The notes: generated by a model not told the origin, from the letters alone. A DNA stretch of 50,346 nt from a virus (IMGVR_UViG_3300009126_000009:1-50346); one strand, 5' to 3'. Positions 34,127 through 42,139 are shown, counted from the first letter of the stretch. Translations and numbers: made by a program.

Positions 34127-34975
34127 ATGTCCAAAAAATTAAAAACTTTATTGGAGGGATTAAAAAATGAACTGGAACAAAGGAGTATTCGTAAGAATGT
34201 TAAAATTCTTACACTCATTAAACGATACAGACCAAAGGCAAGTGAGCGTGAACGGTCAGCGATCCGTTGTCACATTCTCCCCTCATTAGGTAAGTTGACA
34301 GTGGCTCAGATTAACGTTGATGATTTTGTTAACTCTCACAAAGATAAACCCGTTTCTTCTGCAAAGAAGATTCTGAAATGCTTTGAACGGATCATGCAAC
34401 TACATGAGCCTACGTTCACCTTGCCGAAGATTAAGTACACAAATAAAGGGAAGCAGTGGTCATCCAATCAAATTCTGGAAGAGAGCCAGATTTTAAATGT
34501 GATTCACACCCGGGTAATGCCAGAGTATCGAATTCCTTGTTTGATTTCAGCATACTCAGGATTACGATTAAAAAATGTTTTAGAGTTAAAGAGGTCTGAA
34601 ATTGACTTCACTAATAATTGGGTTAACGTGAAACAAAGTAAGACAAAAAAACCTTTACAGGTTCCAATAAGCGGAAAACTGAAAAAAGTTTTAAAATTTA
34701 TCAAGGTTTGGCCCGTTGGTGAGGACGATTTTTTATTTAATCTAAATGCAAAAAATGTAAGTGTTCAGGTTGGGAGAGCATTTAACCGAGCAGGACTGAG
34801 TGAACACAGTTTCCATTCTTTCCGACATTTCTTTGCGTGTCATGCAATTAATAACGGAGTGGGTCTGGAAACAGTTAGAGATTTAATGGGTCATTCGGAC
34901 TTTCGTAGCACCCTGATTTATGCAAAGGTGAAACGAGAGAAACTACAAGAAGCAGTCAATGAGGCATTTAAGTAG
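34127..34975 (+). CDS. int: Tyrosine integrase 1 (adjacent to attP)
   Basis: This 282-residue tyrosine recombinase has a full catalytic set: R147 (SGLR), a lysine near 172-175, H230-x-x-R233 (HSFRHFF), H256 (MGHS) and Y265 (LIYAK). The N-terminal 100 residues form the core-binding domain. I use ATG 34127 because GGGGAGAG lies seven bases upstream; the earlier GTG 34046 has no such site. It would catalyse integration and excision at the attP-like site 50 bases downstream. Confidence 0.9.
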   Translation: MSKKLKTLLEGLKNELEQRSIRKNVKILTLIKRYRPKASERERSAIRCHILPSLGKLTVAQINVDDFVNSHKDKPVSSAKKILKCFERIMQLHEPTFTLPKIKYTNKGKQWSSNQILEESQILNVIHTRVMPEYRIPCLISAYSGLRLKNVLELKRSEIDFTNNWVNVKQSKTKKPLQVPISGKLKKVLKFIKVWPVGEDDFLFNLNAKNVSVQVGRAFNRAGLSEHSFHSFRHFFACHAINNGVGLETVRDLMGHSDFRSTLIYAKVKREKLQEAVNEAFK

Positions 34976-34992
34976 CCTTTTTTAGCCGTGGG

Positions 34993-35140
34993 TATTTTTG
35001 ACACCCTCATAAGTCGTTGAATTTAAATAGCCCCAAGGGGAATCGAACCCCTGTTTCCGGCGTGAGAGGCCGACAACTTTGGTCTTGCCGTTCCTGTGAC
35101 AAGCTATAAATTCAATGATATGACAATGTTGTCAAAAATA
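34993..35140. other. attP region with nested inverted repeats
   Basis: The integrase gene is followed by a segment symmetrical around a tRNA fragment. TATTTTTGACA (34993-35003) is exactly reversed at 35130-35140, and TCGTTGAATTTA (35014-35025) is reversed with one mismatch at 35107-35118. Such arms are typical of integrase arm-binding sites. The region contains no gene. Confidence 0.7.
35028..35072 (-). other. attP: attP core: 3' part of tRNA-Glu(CTC)
   Basis: The minus strand reads an anticodon stem-loop with CTCTCAC loop (anticodon CTC, Glu), a variable AAAC, a T-arm (AGGGG/CCCCT around TTCGATT) and the acceptor half TGGGGCT plus A. Upstream of the anticodon arm the sequence no longer folds as a tRNA: AGCTTGT cannot pair well with TGGGGCT. 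So this is a fragment that would restore the host gene upon integration, not a functional tRNA. Confidence 0.85.
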
Positions 35141-35171
35141 TGGCGGCCCATTTTAGAAGGTATTTCCTGAT

Positions 35172-35435
35172 ATGAATGAAAGTACAACAATCCTATCAAA
35201 AAGTAAACGTCAATCTGAAGAAATAGAATTTACTGAAAATGAAATTGAATGGGAAATAGAAAGAGGAAAACCCTACGCTTATCATGTTTATCTACATTAT
35301 AAACCTAAAAACATGACAATAATGCAAGTAAGTGAGTGCAGCATTATTGAAGCAAAAAAATTCTGCCTTCAAGAACTTAAATGGAGACTTAAAAACTGGG
35401 ACGAATATAAAAAATCAACGGTAAGAGATGATTAA
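35172..35435 (+). CDS. Hypothetical 87-residue protein beyond attP
   Basis: This acidic protein (MNESTTILSKSKRQSEEIEFTENEIEWEIERGKPY...) has beta and helix segments but no known domain. After integration it would be at the prophage end opposite the integrase, a usual position for accessory genes. An AGAAGG lies 11 bases upstream of the ATG. Confidence 0.6.
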   Translation: MNESTTILSKSKRQSEEIEFTENEIEWEIERGKPYAYHVYLHYKPKNMTIMQVSECSIIEAKKFCLQELKWRLKNWDEYKKSTVRDD

Positions 35436-35458
35436 TAAATTAATAACAAGGAGGAGAC

Positions 35459-35848
35459 ATGAAAAAACATAAAAAATCTAAACTGTTTCTTTTTTTAATT
35501 GTGTTTTTAACCTTTTCATTAGGAACAGAAATAAAAGCACAGATGCACCAAGAAAATGGAAAATGGTTGAATAGTGCAAAAGGAAACCTATTTGGAAATA
35601 GTCAAATTAACCCAATGGCAAATCCTGTGTTCAATCCAGAAGCGAATTCTGTATTCAACCCAATAGCAAACCCCGTGTTCAACCCAGAAGCAAACCCTGT
35701 ATTCAACCCAATGGCAAATCCTGACATTAATCCAATGGGTGACACATATATTAGAAATAACAGATCTATGGGTCTGAAGTCACAAGACTCCTTAAATCCG
35801 CTGTCGCAAGACTCGTTAGATCCGAACTACCAAAAAGTTGAAGAATAA
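35459..35848 (+). CDS. Exported NPxA/NPxF tetrapeptide-repeat protein
   Basis: This 129-residue protein has a signal peptide (MKKHKKSKLFLFLIVFLTFS..., likely cut after KAQ) and then a series of Asn-Pro-x-Ala and Asn-Pro-x-Phe units (NPMANPVF, NPEANSVF, NPIANPVF, NPEANPVF, NPMANPDI, NPMGD), spanning about residues 51-95. The tail has two SQDSL repeats. A strong AAGGAGG site precedes the ATG. It lies near attP and may be expressed by the lysogen as a surface or periplasmic protein. No known domain. Confidence 0.75.
   Translation: MKKHKKSKLFLFLIVFLTFSLGTEIKAQMHQENGKWLNSAKGNLFGNSQINPMANPVFNPEANSVFNPIANPVFNPEANPVFNPMANPDINPMGDTYIRNNRSMGLKSQDSLNPLSQDSLDPNYQKVEE
35606..35743 (+). repeat. 24-bp tandem repeat coding NPxANPxF units
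   Basis: Five and a half 24-base units are present. Units 1/3/5 (NPM or NPI) and 2/4 (NPE) alternate, so a 48-base higher-order repeat is visible. Codons are mostly synonymous variants (aac/aat, cca/cct), which argues for selection on the protein. Confidence 0.75.
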
Positions 35849-35861
35849 TTTAAAAAAAGAA

Positions 35862-36035
35862 ATGATCCTGATTGGGATGTGTCGATCCTGTGTTCACATC
35901 GAATACAAAGATCATAATTACTGCCCAAAAGTTGCCAATTATGTATCCCCAACATGGGGGTGTAGATATTGGGAACTATCTGATGAAGAGTCTTTAAAAA
36001 TAGAAATTCAGAAAGAAAAACACAAGTTAAATTAA
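35862..36035 (+). CDS. Small four-cysteine protein
   Basis: This 57-residue protein (MILIGMCRSCVHIEYKDHNYCPKVANYVSPTWGCRYWE...) has cysteines spaced CxxC...C...C, a likely metal-binding knuckle. Similar small Cys4 proteins are frequent in phage early regions. The start is uncertain: ATG 35862 or ATG 35877, or an upstream TTG at 35838 overlapping the repeat-protein gene. None has a strong ribosome site. Confidence 0.5.
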   Translation: MILIGMCRSCVHIEYKDHNYCPKVANYVSPTWGCRYWELSDEESLKIEIQKEKHKLN

Positions 36036-36036
36036 A

Positions 36037-36255
36037 ATGATTACACTCATTGAACTTGCACTTACTATCTGGGCCGCATTGTCTGTAAAGATGATAAACA
36101 GACAAGTGCGCTGGGGTTTATACTCAGGAACCGCTTGTAATATGTGTTTTCTGACTTACTGGTTTATAAGTGAACAACATGGTTTTTTAATTGGTGATAT
36201 TGTTTTTACACTTATGTACTGGAGAGAAATATGGTGGAGATTTAAGAATGTCTAA
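36037..36255 (+). CDS. Small membrane protein with two or three helices
   Basis: This 72-residue hydrophobic protein (MITLIELALTIWAALSVKMINRQVRWGLYSGTACN..., then FLIGDIVFTLMYWREIWW) starts one base after the preceding stop. The pattern with 'RWGLYSG' between helices resembles small phage inner-membrane proteins; the function is unknown. Confidence 0.55.
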   Translation: MITLIELALTIWAALSVKMINRQVRWGLYSGTACNMCFLTYWFISEQHGFLIGDIVFTLMYWREIWWRFKNV

Positions 36256-36622
36256 AAGAATAACAAAGAAGACATTTGAAGCAATCGCACCCGGATCACT
36301 CATCCGGGTTCGATGGCCTGATGCAAGTGCCGGAGCTACGGATGATGGGTCCATTCAAGAAATACTTGATGAACATGACCCTGTTGTTTATGACACGGTT
36401 GGTTTTTTTATTGGATTAGCTAAAGGGGATGTAGTCCTTACAAGTGATAAAAGAGTTGACCGGGATGAATATAGAGGAACATTAAATATACCAAAAAAAT
36501 GGATTATTGAGATCGAACCCATCAATTTTTCCAACAAGGAGGAGAAAGAGATGAAAATTGTATCTAGCAGACCACCAAATCACCAAATTAGTAAATCTCG
36601 ACAACCTGATAAACAAGGATGA
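36248..36622 (+). CDS. Hypothetical protein overlapping the dCTP deaminase start
   Basis: This 124-residue product starts MSKRITKKTFEAIAPGSLIRVRWPDASAG and looks like a small beta-barrel domain up to about residue 97 (KKWIIEIEPINF). After that the frame runs through a strong ribosome site (AAGGAGGAG at 36536-36544), passes an in-frame ATG at 36551 and continues 23 codons in a sequence unlike protein (SSRPPNHQISKSRQPDKQG). That tail lies over the start of the deaminase gene. Either the tail is tolerated or the frame is disturbed by one base. Confidence 0.5.
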   Translation: MSKRITKKTFEAIAPGSLIRVRWPDASAGATDDGSIQEILDEHDPVVYDTVGFFIGLAKGDVVLTSDKRVDRDEYRGTLNIPKKWIIEIEPINFSNKEEKEMKIVSSRPPNHQISKSRQPDKQG

Positions 36623-37142
36623 TTTTGTATCGGAAAAAACAGGAAACCCATCCTACGGTTTAAGTTCTTTTGGTTATGATGCCCGACTTGGAAAAGAGTT
36701 TGTGTTATTGCGTTTTAGGCCGGGATTTAATGATAACAAACTTTATTACTATAAAACACCACCTGTTTTTGATCCATCTTCTGAATCATTAAAGGAAGGT
36801 ATTGATTACAGTCGGGTTGAATCATCTTATTTTGATATTAACCCCGGGGAATTCATTCTCGCCCACACCCAAGAAACGTTTAACTTGCCTTCCACCATTA
36901 CGGGTGTTGTTAAAGACAAGTCCACCTACGCACGGCTTGGTATTGCTTTACAGAACACCGTACTTGAAGCGGGATGGTCCGGGCAGATCACCATAGAAAT
37001 ATCCAACCATGGTTCCAGAACAATAAGGCTTCATGCCGGAATGGGAATCGCCCAGATTCTTTTTGTCTACAACTCCAAACCCGCCAACAACCCTTACAAC
37101 GGAAAGTATCAGAACCAGAAAGGTGTGGTACTGCCTAAATGA
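36558..37142 (+). CDS. dCTP deaminase / dUTPase-family protein
   Basis: This 194-residue protein has SSFGYDARLG, DINPGEFILAHTQETFNLP, VKDKSTYARLGI, NTVLEAGWSGQITIEISN and HAGMGIAQILF, the usual motifs of the DCD/dUTPase family. It converts dCTP to dUTP, or keeps dUTP low, for phage DNA synthesis. The only in-frame start is TTG 36558, 13 bases from the AAGGAGGAG. An ATG at 36551 with ideal spacing is out of frame; removing one A from 36554-36557 would bring it in frame. Confidence 0.85.
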   Translation: MYLADHQITKLVNLDNLINKDDFVSEKTGNPSYGLSSFGYDARLGKEFVLLRFRPGFNDNKLYYYKTPPVFDPSSESLKEGIDYSRVESSYFDINPGEFILAHTQETFNLPSTITGVVKDKSTYARLGIALQNTVLEAGWSGQITIEISNHGSRTIRLHAGMGIAQILFVYNSKPANNPYNGKYQNQKGVVLPK

Positions 37143-37402
37143 GAGAAGGTTATATCCAGAAAAAAGTAAAGGACTATGCGGAAACTAAAGGATGGCTTGC
37201 TAGAAAATGGTCAAGCCCGGGAAGAAGAAGTGTTCCGGATTACATCTTTTTCAGGAAGGGTAAAGTCAAGATGATCGAATTTAAATCAACTGGAAAAAAG
37301 CCTACCAAGGGGCAAAGGAGAGAACATAGGCGGCTTAACCAGACGGGTTTTCCCGTGGATGTTATAGACAACATTGAAGATGGAAAGAAATTAATGGAAT
37401 GA
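37139..37402 (+). CDS. VRR-NUC domain nuclease
   Basis: This 87-residue protein is a compact VRR-NUC (PD-(D/E)XK superfamily): VPDYIFFRKGKVKMIEFKSTGKKPTKGQ gives the D...ExK core. Stand-alone phage versions of this size sit next to SNF2-type helicases and probably act on branched or replicating DNA. ATGA overlap links it to the deaminase and to the following helicase. Confidence 0.9.
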   Translation: MREGYIQKKVKDYAETKGWLARKWSSPGRRSVPDYIFFRKGKVKMIEFKSTGKKPTKGQRREHRRLNQTGFPVDVIDNIEDGKKLME

Positions 37403-38751
37403 ACATTTCTGATTTCCACAATTACCAACACCGGGCGGTCCGGTTCATCATGGAAAAACCGTCATGCGCCCTATGGCTTTCCATGGGACTGGGCAAAACG
37501 GCGGTGTGTTTGACAGCGATCCATGAGTTGATGCGTGACCAGTTCATCATTGACCAGACGTTGATCATAGCACCGCTTCGCCCTTGCAAGCACACATGGC
37601 CTACAGAAATCAGGAAGTGGGACCACACTCGATACTTGAGTTATTCCTTTATTGGTGGTTCCAAACAGCAAAGGCTGAAGAATGTAGAGGGATCGGAAGA
37701 CATTCATATCATCAACCGGGAGAACGTCACTTGGCTTGTGAATTACTGGATTGAAAGAAAGTATTGGCCTTATTCCATGGTTGTTATTGATGAAGCCAGT
37801 TCTTTCAAATCTCCATCTTCCAAGCGGTTCAAGGCTCTGAAGAAAGTGATTGGGAAGACCAAGAAGGTTGTGGAACTCACCGGAACCCCGGCAAGTAATT
37901 CCTACCTCGATATCTGGAGCCAGATCTATTTACTGGATAAAGGTGAAAGACTTGGAAGAACATTTACAAATTTTAAATCGAACTATTTCTCTTCTGATTA
38001 TATGGGATACACATGGGAGATCTTACCGGGAGCCGATAAACAAATCCAAGACAAGATCGGGGATTTAATTCTTTCCATGAAATCAGAAGATTATATTGAG
38101 CTTCCTGATCAAATCAAGAATACCATCCTTGTAGACATTCCTTCAATTCCAAGGAAGCAATACAAAGAGATGGAGAAACATCTTCTTCTTGAACTGGAAA
38201 ACGAAACAGTAGAAGCCTTAAATGCTGCTGTTTTAACGAACAAGCTTTTGCAGATCACCAACGGCGCAATTTATCTTCCAGATAACCCGGAAGCATGGCA
38301 AGAGATCCACACCCAGAAGATTGATGCGCTTGAAGAGATTATTAATGAACACCCGGGGCAACCTATATTGGTTGCTTATTCTTTTAGATCCGATCTCGCC
38401 CGGATTAAAACCAAATTCCCTTATGCCATTGACATCAAGGAAGAAGGGGCAATTGACAGTTGGAACAATAAAGAAATTAACCTTCTTTTAGCCCACCCTC
38501 AATCAGCGGGTCACGGGCTCAATCTTCAAAGTGGGGGAAACATTATCGTGTGGTTTGGACTCAACTGGTCCCTTGAACTTTATGACCAGTTCAATGCTCG
38601 GCTTCACAGACAAGGGCAGACCGAGCCCGTGATCATCCACCACATCCTAGCCAAAGATACGATAGATGAAACGGTTTTTGAAGTTCTGCAAAAAAAGAGT
38701 TTAAACCAGAAAACGTTACTCAACGCAATAAAAAACAGGGGAAATAATTGA
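37399..38751 (+). CDS. SNF2-type DEAD-box helicase/ATPase
   Basis: This 450-residue superfamily 2 enzyme has Walker A SMGLGKT at 28-34, DEAS at 131-134, TGTPASNS at 161-168 and the motif VI region RLHRQGQ at 401-407. Such short SNF2-like proteins, paired with VRR-NUC, are part of a common phage replication module and likely remodel or unwind DNA at forks. It overlaps the nuclease gene by four bases and its stop overlaps the TTG start of the primase gene. Confidence 0.92.
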   Translation: MNISDFHNYQHRAVRFIMEKPSCALWLSMGLGKTAVCLTAIHELMRDQFIIDQTLIIAPLRPCKHTWPTEIRKWDHTRYLSYSFIGGSKQQRLKNVEGSEDIHIINRENVTWLVNYWIERKYWPYSMVVIDEASSFKSPSSKRFKALKKVIGKTKKVVELTGTPASNSYLDIWSQIYLLDKGERLGRTFTNFKSNYFSSDYMGYTWEILPGADKQIQDKIGDLILSMKSEDYIELPDQIKNTILVDIPSIPRKQYKEMEKHLLLELENETVEALNAAVLTNKLLQITNGAIYLPDNPEAWQEIHTQKIDALEEIINEHPGQPILVAYSFRSDLARIKTKFPYAIDIKEEGAIDSWNNKEINLLLAHPQSAGHGLNLQSGGNIIVWFGLNWSLELYDQFNARLHRQGQTEPVIIHHILAKDTIDETVFEVLQKKSLNQKTLLNAIKNRGNN

Positions 38752-40748
38752 ATTACGCAAGAAAACTTTCAACCATGCTGATTGACAATGGGTATCATCT
38801 AGTTCCTATTCCAATCGGATACAAAGGGCCGAAAGGAGCCGAAGGCAAGAACTGGACCACCCGGGAATACAACAAGTCCTTTTTCCGTACTTGCCAGAGT
38901 CCCGGCCTTGGGATTAAGACAGGTCATATTGTGGCGGTTGATATAGATGTCCGGAATCTGGAGGTCAATCAACAAATTCAGGATTACTGTGACACCCTTT
39001 ATCCCGGCGCATTGAAAAGGATTGGCAATCCACCCAAGATTATCCTGATGTACCGCACCGAGGAGCCTTTCCAAAAACTCAAATCGAATACTTACCTTGA
39101 TCCTGAAGGCAACAAGCATGAGGTTGAGATTTTGGCCCAAGGGCAGCAGTTTGTAGCATTTGCCCAACACCCGGATATCAATGTCCCTTACCAATGGCTC
39201 GATAAAACTTCTCCTTTAGATGTTGCTGCTGACAAGCTTCCAGTCATAACCAAGGGAGATGTTTTAGACATCATTAATTTCTTTGATTCGGTTATTCCTA
39301 CTAACTGGACCTTGGAAAAAAAGCACAAGGAAAACACCGACACTTTCATCATAGATCCTCTGGATATCAAGAAACCTTTAAAAGTTTCCCTTGAAGACAT
39401 TAAAAAGGACCTCTCCCAACTTGACCCAGACAATCATTATGATGACTGGATAGCCGTTGGCATGGCTCTGCACCACCAGTTCAAGGGATCGGATGAAGGT
39501 TTTCACTTCTGGGATGAATGGTCTTCAAGAGGTAAGGACTACGATCAGAATGAAGAAGGCGAGATGTTGATGAAGTGGAAGTCCTTCCGCTCCAATCACC
39601 AGAAAACCTACGCTACGATCAAGTGGATGGTCAAGCAAGTCCTCGATCATTCAAAGACACCTACTAAACCCGAAGTTGAATCGGCCTTGCTCCATATCTC
39701 GGATGTGATCTCCAAGCTCGGGCCGATTGACTGGTTGGTTAAAAACTACGTTGAAAACAACACCACCGGGCTTTTCTTTGGAGATCCCTGTTCCTACAAA
39801 TCTTTCTTAGCCATGGATCTGGCACTCCATGTCGCATCCGGTAAATCTTGGAATGATAACAAGGTCAAACAGGGTTCCGTAATCTATATCGCCGGGGAAG
39901 GACACGGCGGTTTCGCCCGAAGGATGAAGGCATGGGAAATTGAACACCAGATAGATGTCAGGGATCTTCCCATGTATTTCACCAACAAGCCTGTGGATTT
40001 CATGGATCAGGAAAAAGCCGAGGAAATCACCCTCGATATCAAGGAAACAATCAAAAGATCCGGGGTTCCAAACCTTGTTGTTATTGACACTTTAGCCCGA
40101 AATTTTTACGGAGATGAAAACTCCACCGGGGAAATGGGACTGTTTATCAATCATATAAATGATCATTTGCGAGTTCCTTTTGAGTGTGTGGTGTTGATTA
40201 TTCATCATTCAGGTCACAAGGAAAAGGGTCGAGCCCGGGGTTCCACGGCTTTGAGGGGTGGGGTGGATTTCGAGTACCAAGTGGAAAAGTCCAAGGAAAA
40301 TAAGATGTTGGTCAAACTGGACTGTACGAAACTAAAAGATGCCGAGTATCCGGAAGAAACATGGCTTAAAGGTAGAGTGGTCGATCTGGACCCGGGATCT
40401 GAGTTTAAACCCCAAGAAGATCCGGGGGATGATTCGGAAGATCAGGATGAGAGCCAAACCAGTCTGGTTTTCAATAAATGCGAGAAGCCAGACAAGATTG
40501 AGGGAGTTCAAAAACCCGAAGGCTATGTCGGAACCGTTTATGAAATGATTGGACATTTGACCGCCGAGACTGGACAGGTCACTTACGGAAGAATGTTGGA
40601 TGGCATGAAAACCATTGAGGAAGATAATTTTGTACTTAAAAATTTCAACCGGGCTTTGGCCTATTTAAAGAAAAATGGTCGAATTTCGTACCAGAAAAAG
40701 AAGCAAAATTGGTGGAATTCAGACGATATTATCACTTTTCAGGTTTAA
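38748..40748 (+). CDS. Primase-polymerase fused to RepA-like ATPase
   Basis: This 666-residue protein starts at TTG (AGGGGA 6 bases upstream). Residues 1-170 form a bifunctional primase/polymerase-type domain with the catalytic DID (D65, D67). A PriCT-2-like segment (YDDWIAVGMALHHQF, about 231-245) follows. The C-terminal half is a RecA/RepA-like ATPase with a P-loop region GDPCSYKS (345-352) and Walker B VVIDTLA (444-450). It would prime and possibly unwind at the origin. The P-loop lacks the usual glycine before lysine. A repeat-rich region lies immediately downstream. Confidence 0.88.
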   Translation: MNYARKLSTMLIDNGYHLVPIPIGYKGPKGAEGKNWTTREYNKSFFRTCQSPGLGIKTGHIVAVDIDVRNLEVNQQIQDYCDTLYPGALKRIGNPPKIILMYRTEEPFQKLKSNTYLDPEGNKHEVEILAQGQQFVAFAQHPDINVPYQWLDKTSPLDVAADKLPVITKGDVLDIINFFDSVIPTNWTLEKKHKENTDTFIIDPLDIKKPLKVSLEDIKKDLSQLDPDNHYDDWIAVGMALHHQFKGSDEGFHFWDEWSSRGKDYDQNEEGEMLMKWKSFRSNHQKTYATIKWMVKQVLDHSKTPTKPEVESALLHISDVISKLGPIDWLVKNYVENNTTGLFFGDPCSYKSFLAMDLALHVASGKSWNDNKVKQGSVIYIAGEGHGGFARRMKAWEIEHQIDVRDLPMYFTNKPVDFMDQEKAEEITLDIKETIKRSGVPNLVVIDTLARNFYGDENSTGEMGLFINHINDHLRVPFECVVLIIHHSGHKEKGRARGSTALRGGVDFEYQVEKSKENKMLVKLDCTKLKDAEYPEETWLKGRVVDLDPGSEFKPQEDPGDDSEDQDESQTSLVFNKCEKPDKIEGVQKPEGYVGTVYEMIGHLTAETGQVTYGRMLDGMKTIEEDNFVLKNFNRALAYLKKNGRISYQKKKQNWWNSDDIITFQV

Positions 40749-40803
40749 AACACTTTTTTGAACGATTTTTCAGAGATATGCTTTTTAAATCAATACTTTA
40801 TTT

Positions 40804-41034
40804 GAGAAGGAACACAAGGAACACAGAGAAGGAACATAAATGTTCCTTCTCGTAAGTTCAATAAAATCAGAGCTTTGTTCCTTCTTTTTGAAAAGAAGGA
40901 ACACAGGGTTTTTTTGCCATCGGAGAAACCCCTTTAATAACAATATATTACAAGGACAAAAATTTTTGGCGGGCAAATTAGAGAAGGAACACAGGAACAC
41001 ACACCCTTTAGGGTGTGTTCCTGTGTTCCTTCTC
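40804..41034. repeat. GAAGGAACA repeats and hairpins, candidate replication origin
   Basis: The 352-bp gene-free gap after the primase gene carries at least seven GAAGGAACA or TGTTCCTTC copies arranged as hairpins: 40826-40837 with 40840-40851 (12 bp perfect), 40876-40888 with 40891-40903 (13 bp perfect), and 40981-41006 with 41011-41034 (24 paired bases, two-base bulge, TTTA loop). Repeated binding sites beside the initiation genes suggest an origin. A terminator or RNA-processing array is the alternative. Confidence 0.65.
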
Positions 41035-41100
41035 GATGCCTTGGTTTTTTTCATGTTCTTTTGAGTAATTTTAATCTTCAGACTGGAAGGAAAATTGTTG

Positions 41101-41427
41101 ATGAAAAATGAGCGGGTGGAAAAAATTTTTTATGAGTGTATGGAAATTGTGGATGACAAAAATCACGATTATGCGAGTAAGGATGATTTTTATAAAAACT
41201 TCAGAATGGTTGAGGCGATAGGAACCCCGGCATGGATCGGATGCTATATTCGGTTTTTGGATAAAGTATCTCGGATGAATGGGTTTATTGAAAGATTGCA
41301 GAAAGAAGGAAAGGCCGAAGTCCGGAATGAAGCGATTGAGGACACATTTCAGGATGCAATTAATTATATGGCAATTTGTCTGGATCTATACAGACAACAT
41401 AATGAAAGGAGTCAAAACGATGATTAG
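41101..41427 (+). CDS. DUF1599 / MazG-like nucleotide-metabolism protein
   Basis: This 108-residue protein has KNHDYASKDDFYKNFRMVEA, RFLDKVSRMNGFI and AIEDTFQDAINYMAICLDLY, the pattern of the DUF1599-like family related to MazG pyrophosphatases. It may hydrolyse or modify nucleotides during infection. ATG 41101 lies ten bases after GGAAGG; TTG codons at 41095 and 41098 are other possible starts. It ends overlapping the HU-like gene. Confidence 0.75.
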   Translation: MKNERVEKIFYECMEIVDDKNHDYASKDDFYKNFRMVEAIGTPAWIGCYIRFLDKVSRMNGFIERLQKEGKAEVRNEAIEDTFQDAINYMAICLDLYRQHNERSQNDD

Positions 41428-41692
41428 AGCAGAATTAGTGAGGGAAATATCAAAAAAATTGGATACGACTGATGTTCATTCAGATCAGATTTTGGGGATT
41501 GTTTTGGAACAATTTACCGAAGGATTGAAATCTGATGGAGTTGTGAGTATCCGGGGATTTGGGAAATTTTTAGTTCAAAATAAAAAAGAGCGAATGGGAA
41601 GAAATCCGAGAACAGGAGCCTCGGCTTTGATCCCTGCTAGAAAGAGGGTTGGCTTTAAATCCTCTAAGCAATTGAAGGAGTTTTTAAACTGA
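41420..41692 (+). CDS. HU/IHF-family DNA-binding protein
   Basis: This 90-residue protein has the family signature GFGKFLVQNKKERMGRNPRTGASALIPARKRVGFKSSKQLK. These small dimers bend DNA and can help replication, integration or packaging. The ATG at 41420 overlaps the preceding stop. Its location near the origin-like repeats suggests a role in initiation, and it may also serve integration. Confidence 0.92.
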   Translation: MIRAELVREISKKLDTTDVHSDQILGIVLEQFTEGLKSDGVVSIRGFGKFLVQNKKERMGRNPRTGASALIPARKRVGFKSSKQLKEFLN

Positions 41693-41751
41693 TTGCCAAA
41701 TTATCAAAAATATGATGTTTTGTAATTAGGGATATTACGTTTGAGGATGAT

Positions 41752-42129
41752 ATGACTAAAAATTTTAAAAGGAGTGAATTTGAGTGTAAATGTGGATGCG
41801 GTGCAGACGATATTAGTATGGATCTAGTATGTAGGCTTCAGGAAGTGAGGGATATTCTGGGGGAGCCCATGAAAGTTACATCCGGGGTTCGGTGTGAATC
41901 ACATAATGTGAGAGTTGGAGGGATTGCTAGAACTTTGGATAAAATTGGATCTTCTCACCTCACCGGAAATGGAACTGCTGCGGATATTGCTTGTGGTGGT
42001 TCATCTTATAGACAAAGATTACTTAAATCAGCTTTGCAAGTTTTTGACAGGGCGGGAGTGGGGCCTGATTTTTTGCATTTGGATGTAGATCCAAACAAGA
42101 CGGCGGGAGTAGTTTGGTTGTATTCTTAA
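41752..42129 (+). CDS. Peptidase M15-type endolysin
   Basis: This 125-residue protein belongs to the M15_3 group: FKRSEFECKCGCG at the start, VTSGVRCESHN, SSHLTGNGTAADIAC with zinc ligands H and D, and FLHLDVD with the third ligand. It cleaves peptidoglycan peptide cross-links to lyse the cell. There is no signal peptide, so release needs the holin encoded next. GAGGATGAT precedes the ATG. Confidence 0.9.
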   Translation: MTKNFKRSEFECKCGCGADDISMDLVCRLQEVRDILGEPMKVTSGVRCESHNVRVGGIARTLDKIGSSHLTGNGTAADIACGGSSYRQRLLKSALQVFDRAGVGPDFLHLDVDPNKTAGVVWLYS

Positions 42130-42139
42130 CTTTTTTTAA

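Noticed and set aside
35028-35105. Complete tRNA gene on the minus strand
   Set aside because: The anticodon arm, T-arm and 3' acceptor are good, but the 5' acceptor (AGCTTGT) and D-arm do not pair properly; best read as an attP fragment.
40804-41034. CRISPR array
   Set aside because: The units are inverted and close together, without regular unique spacers and without cas genes.
40840-41064. 74-residue plus-strand reading frame across the hairpins
   Set aside because: It is made from the inverted repeats themselves and has no ribosome site.
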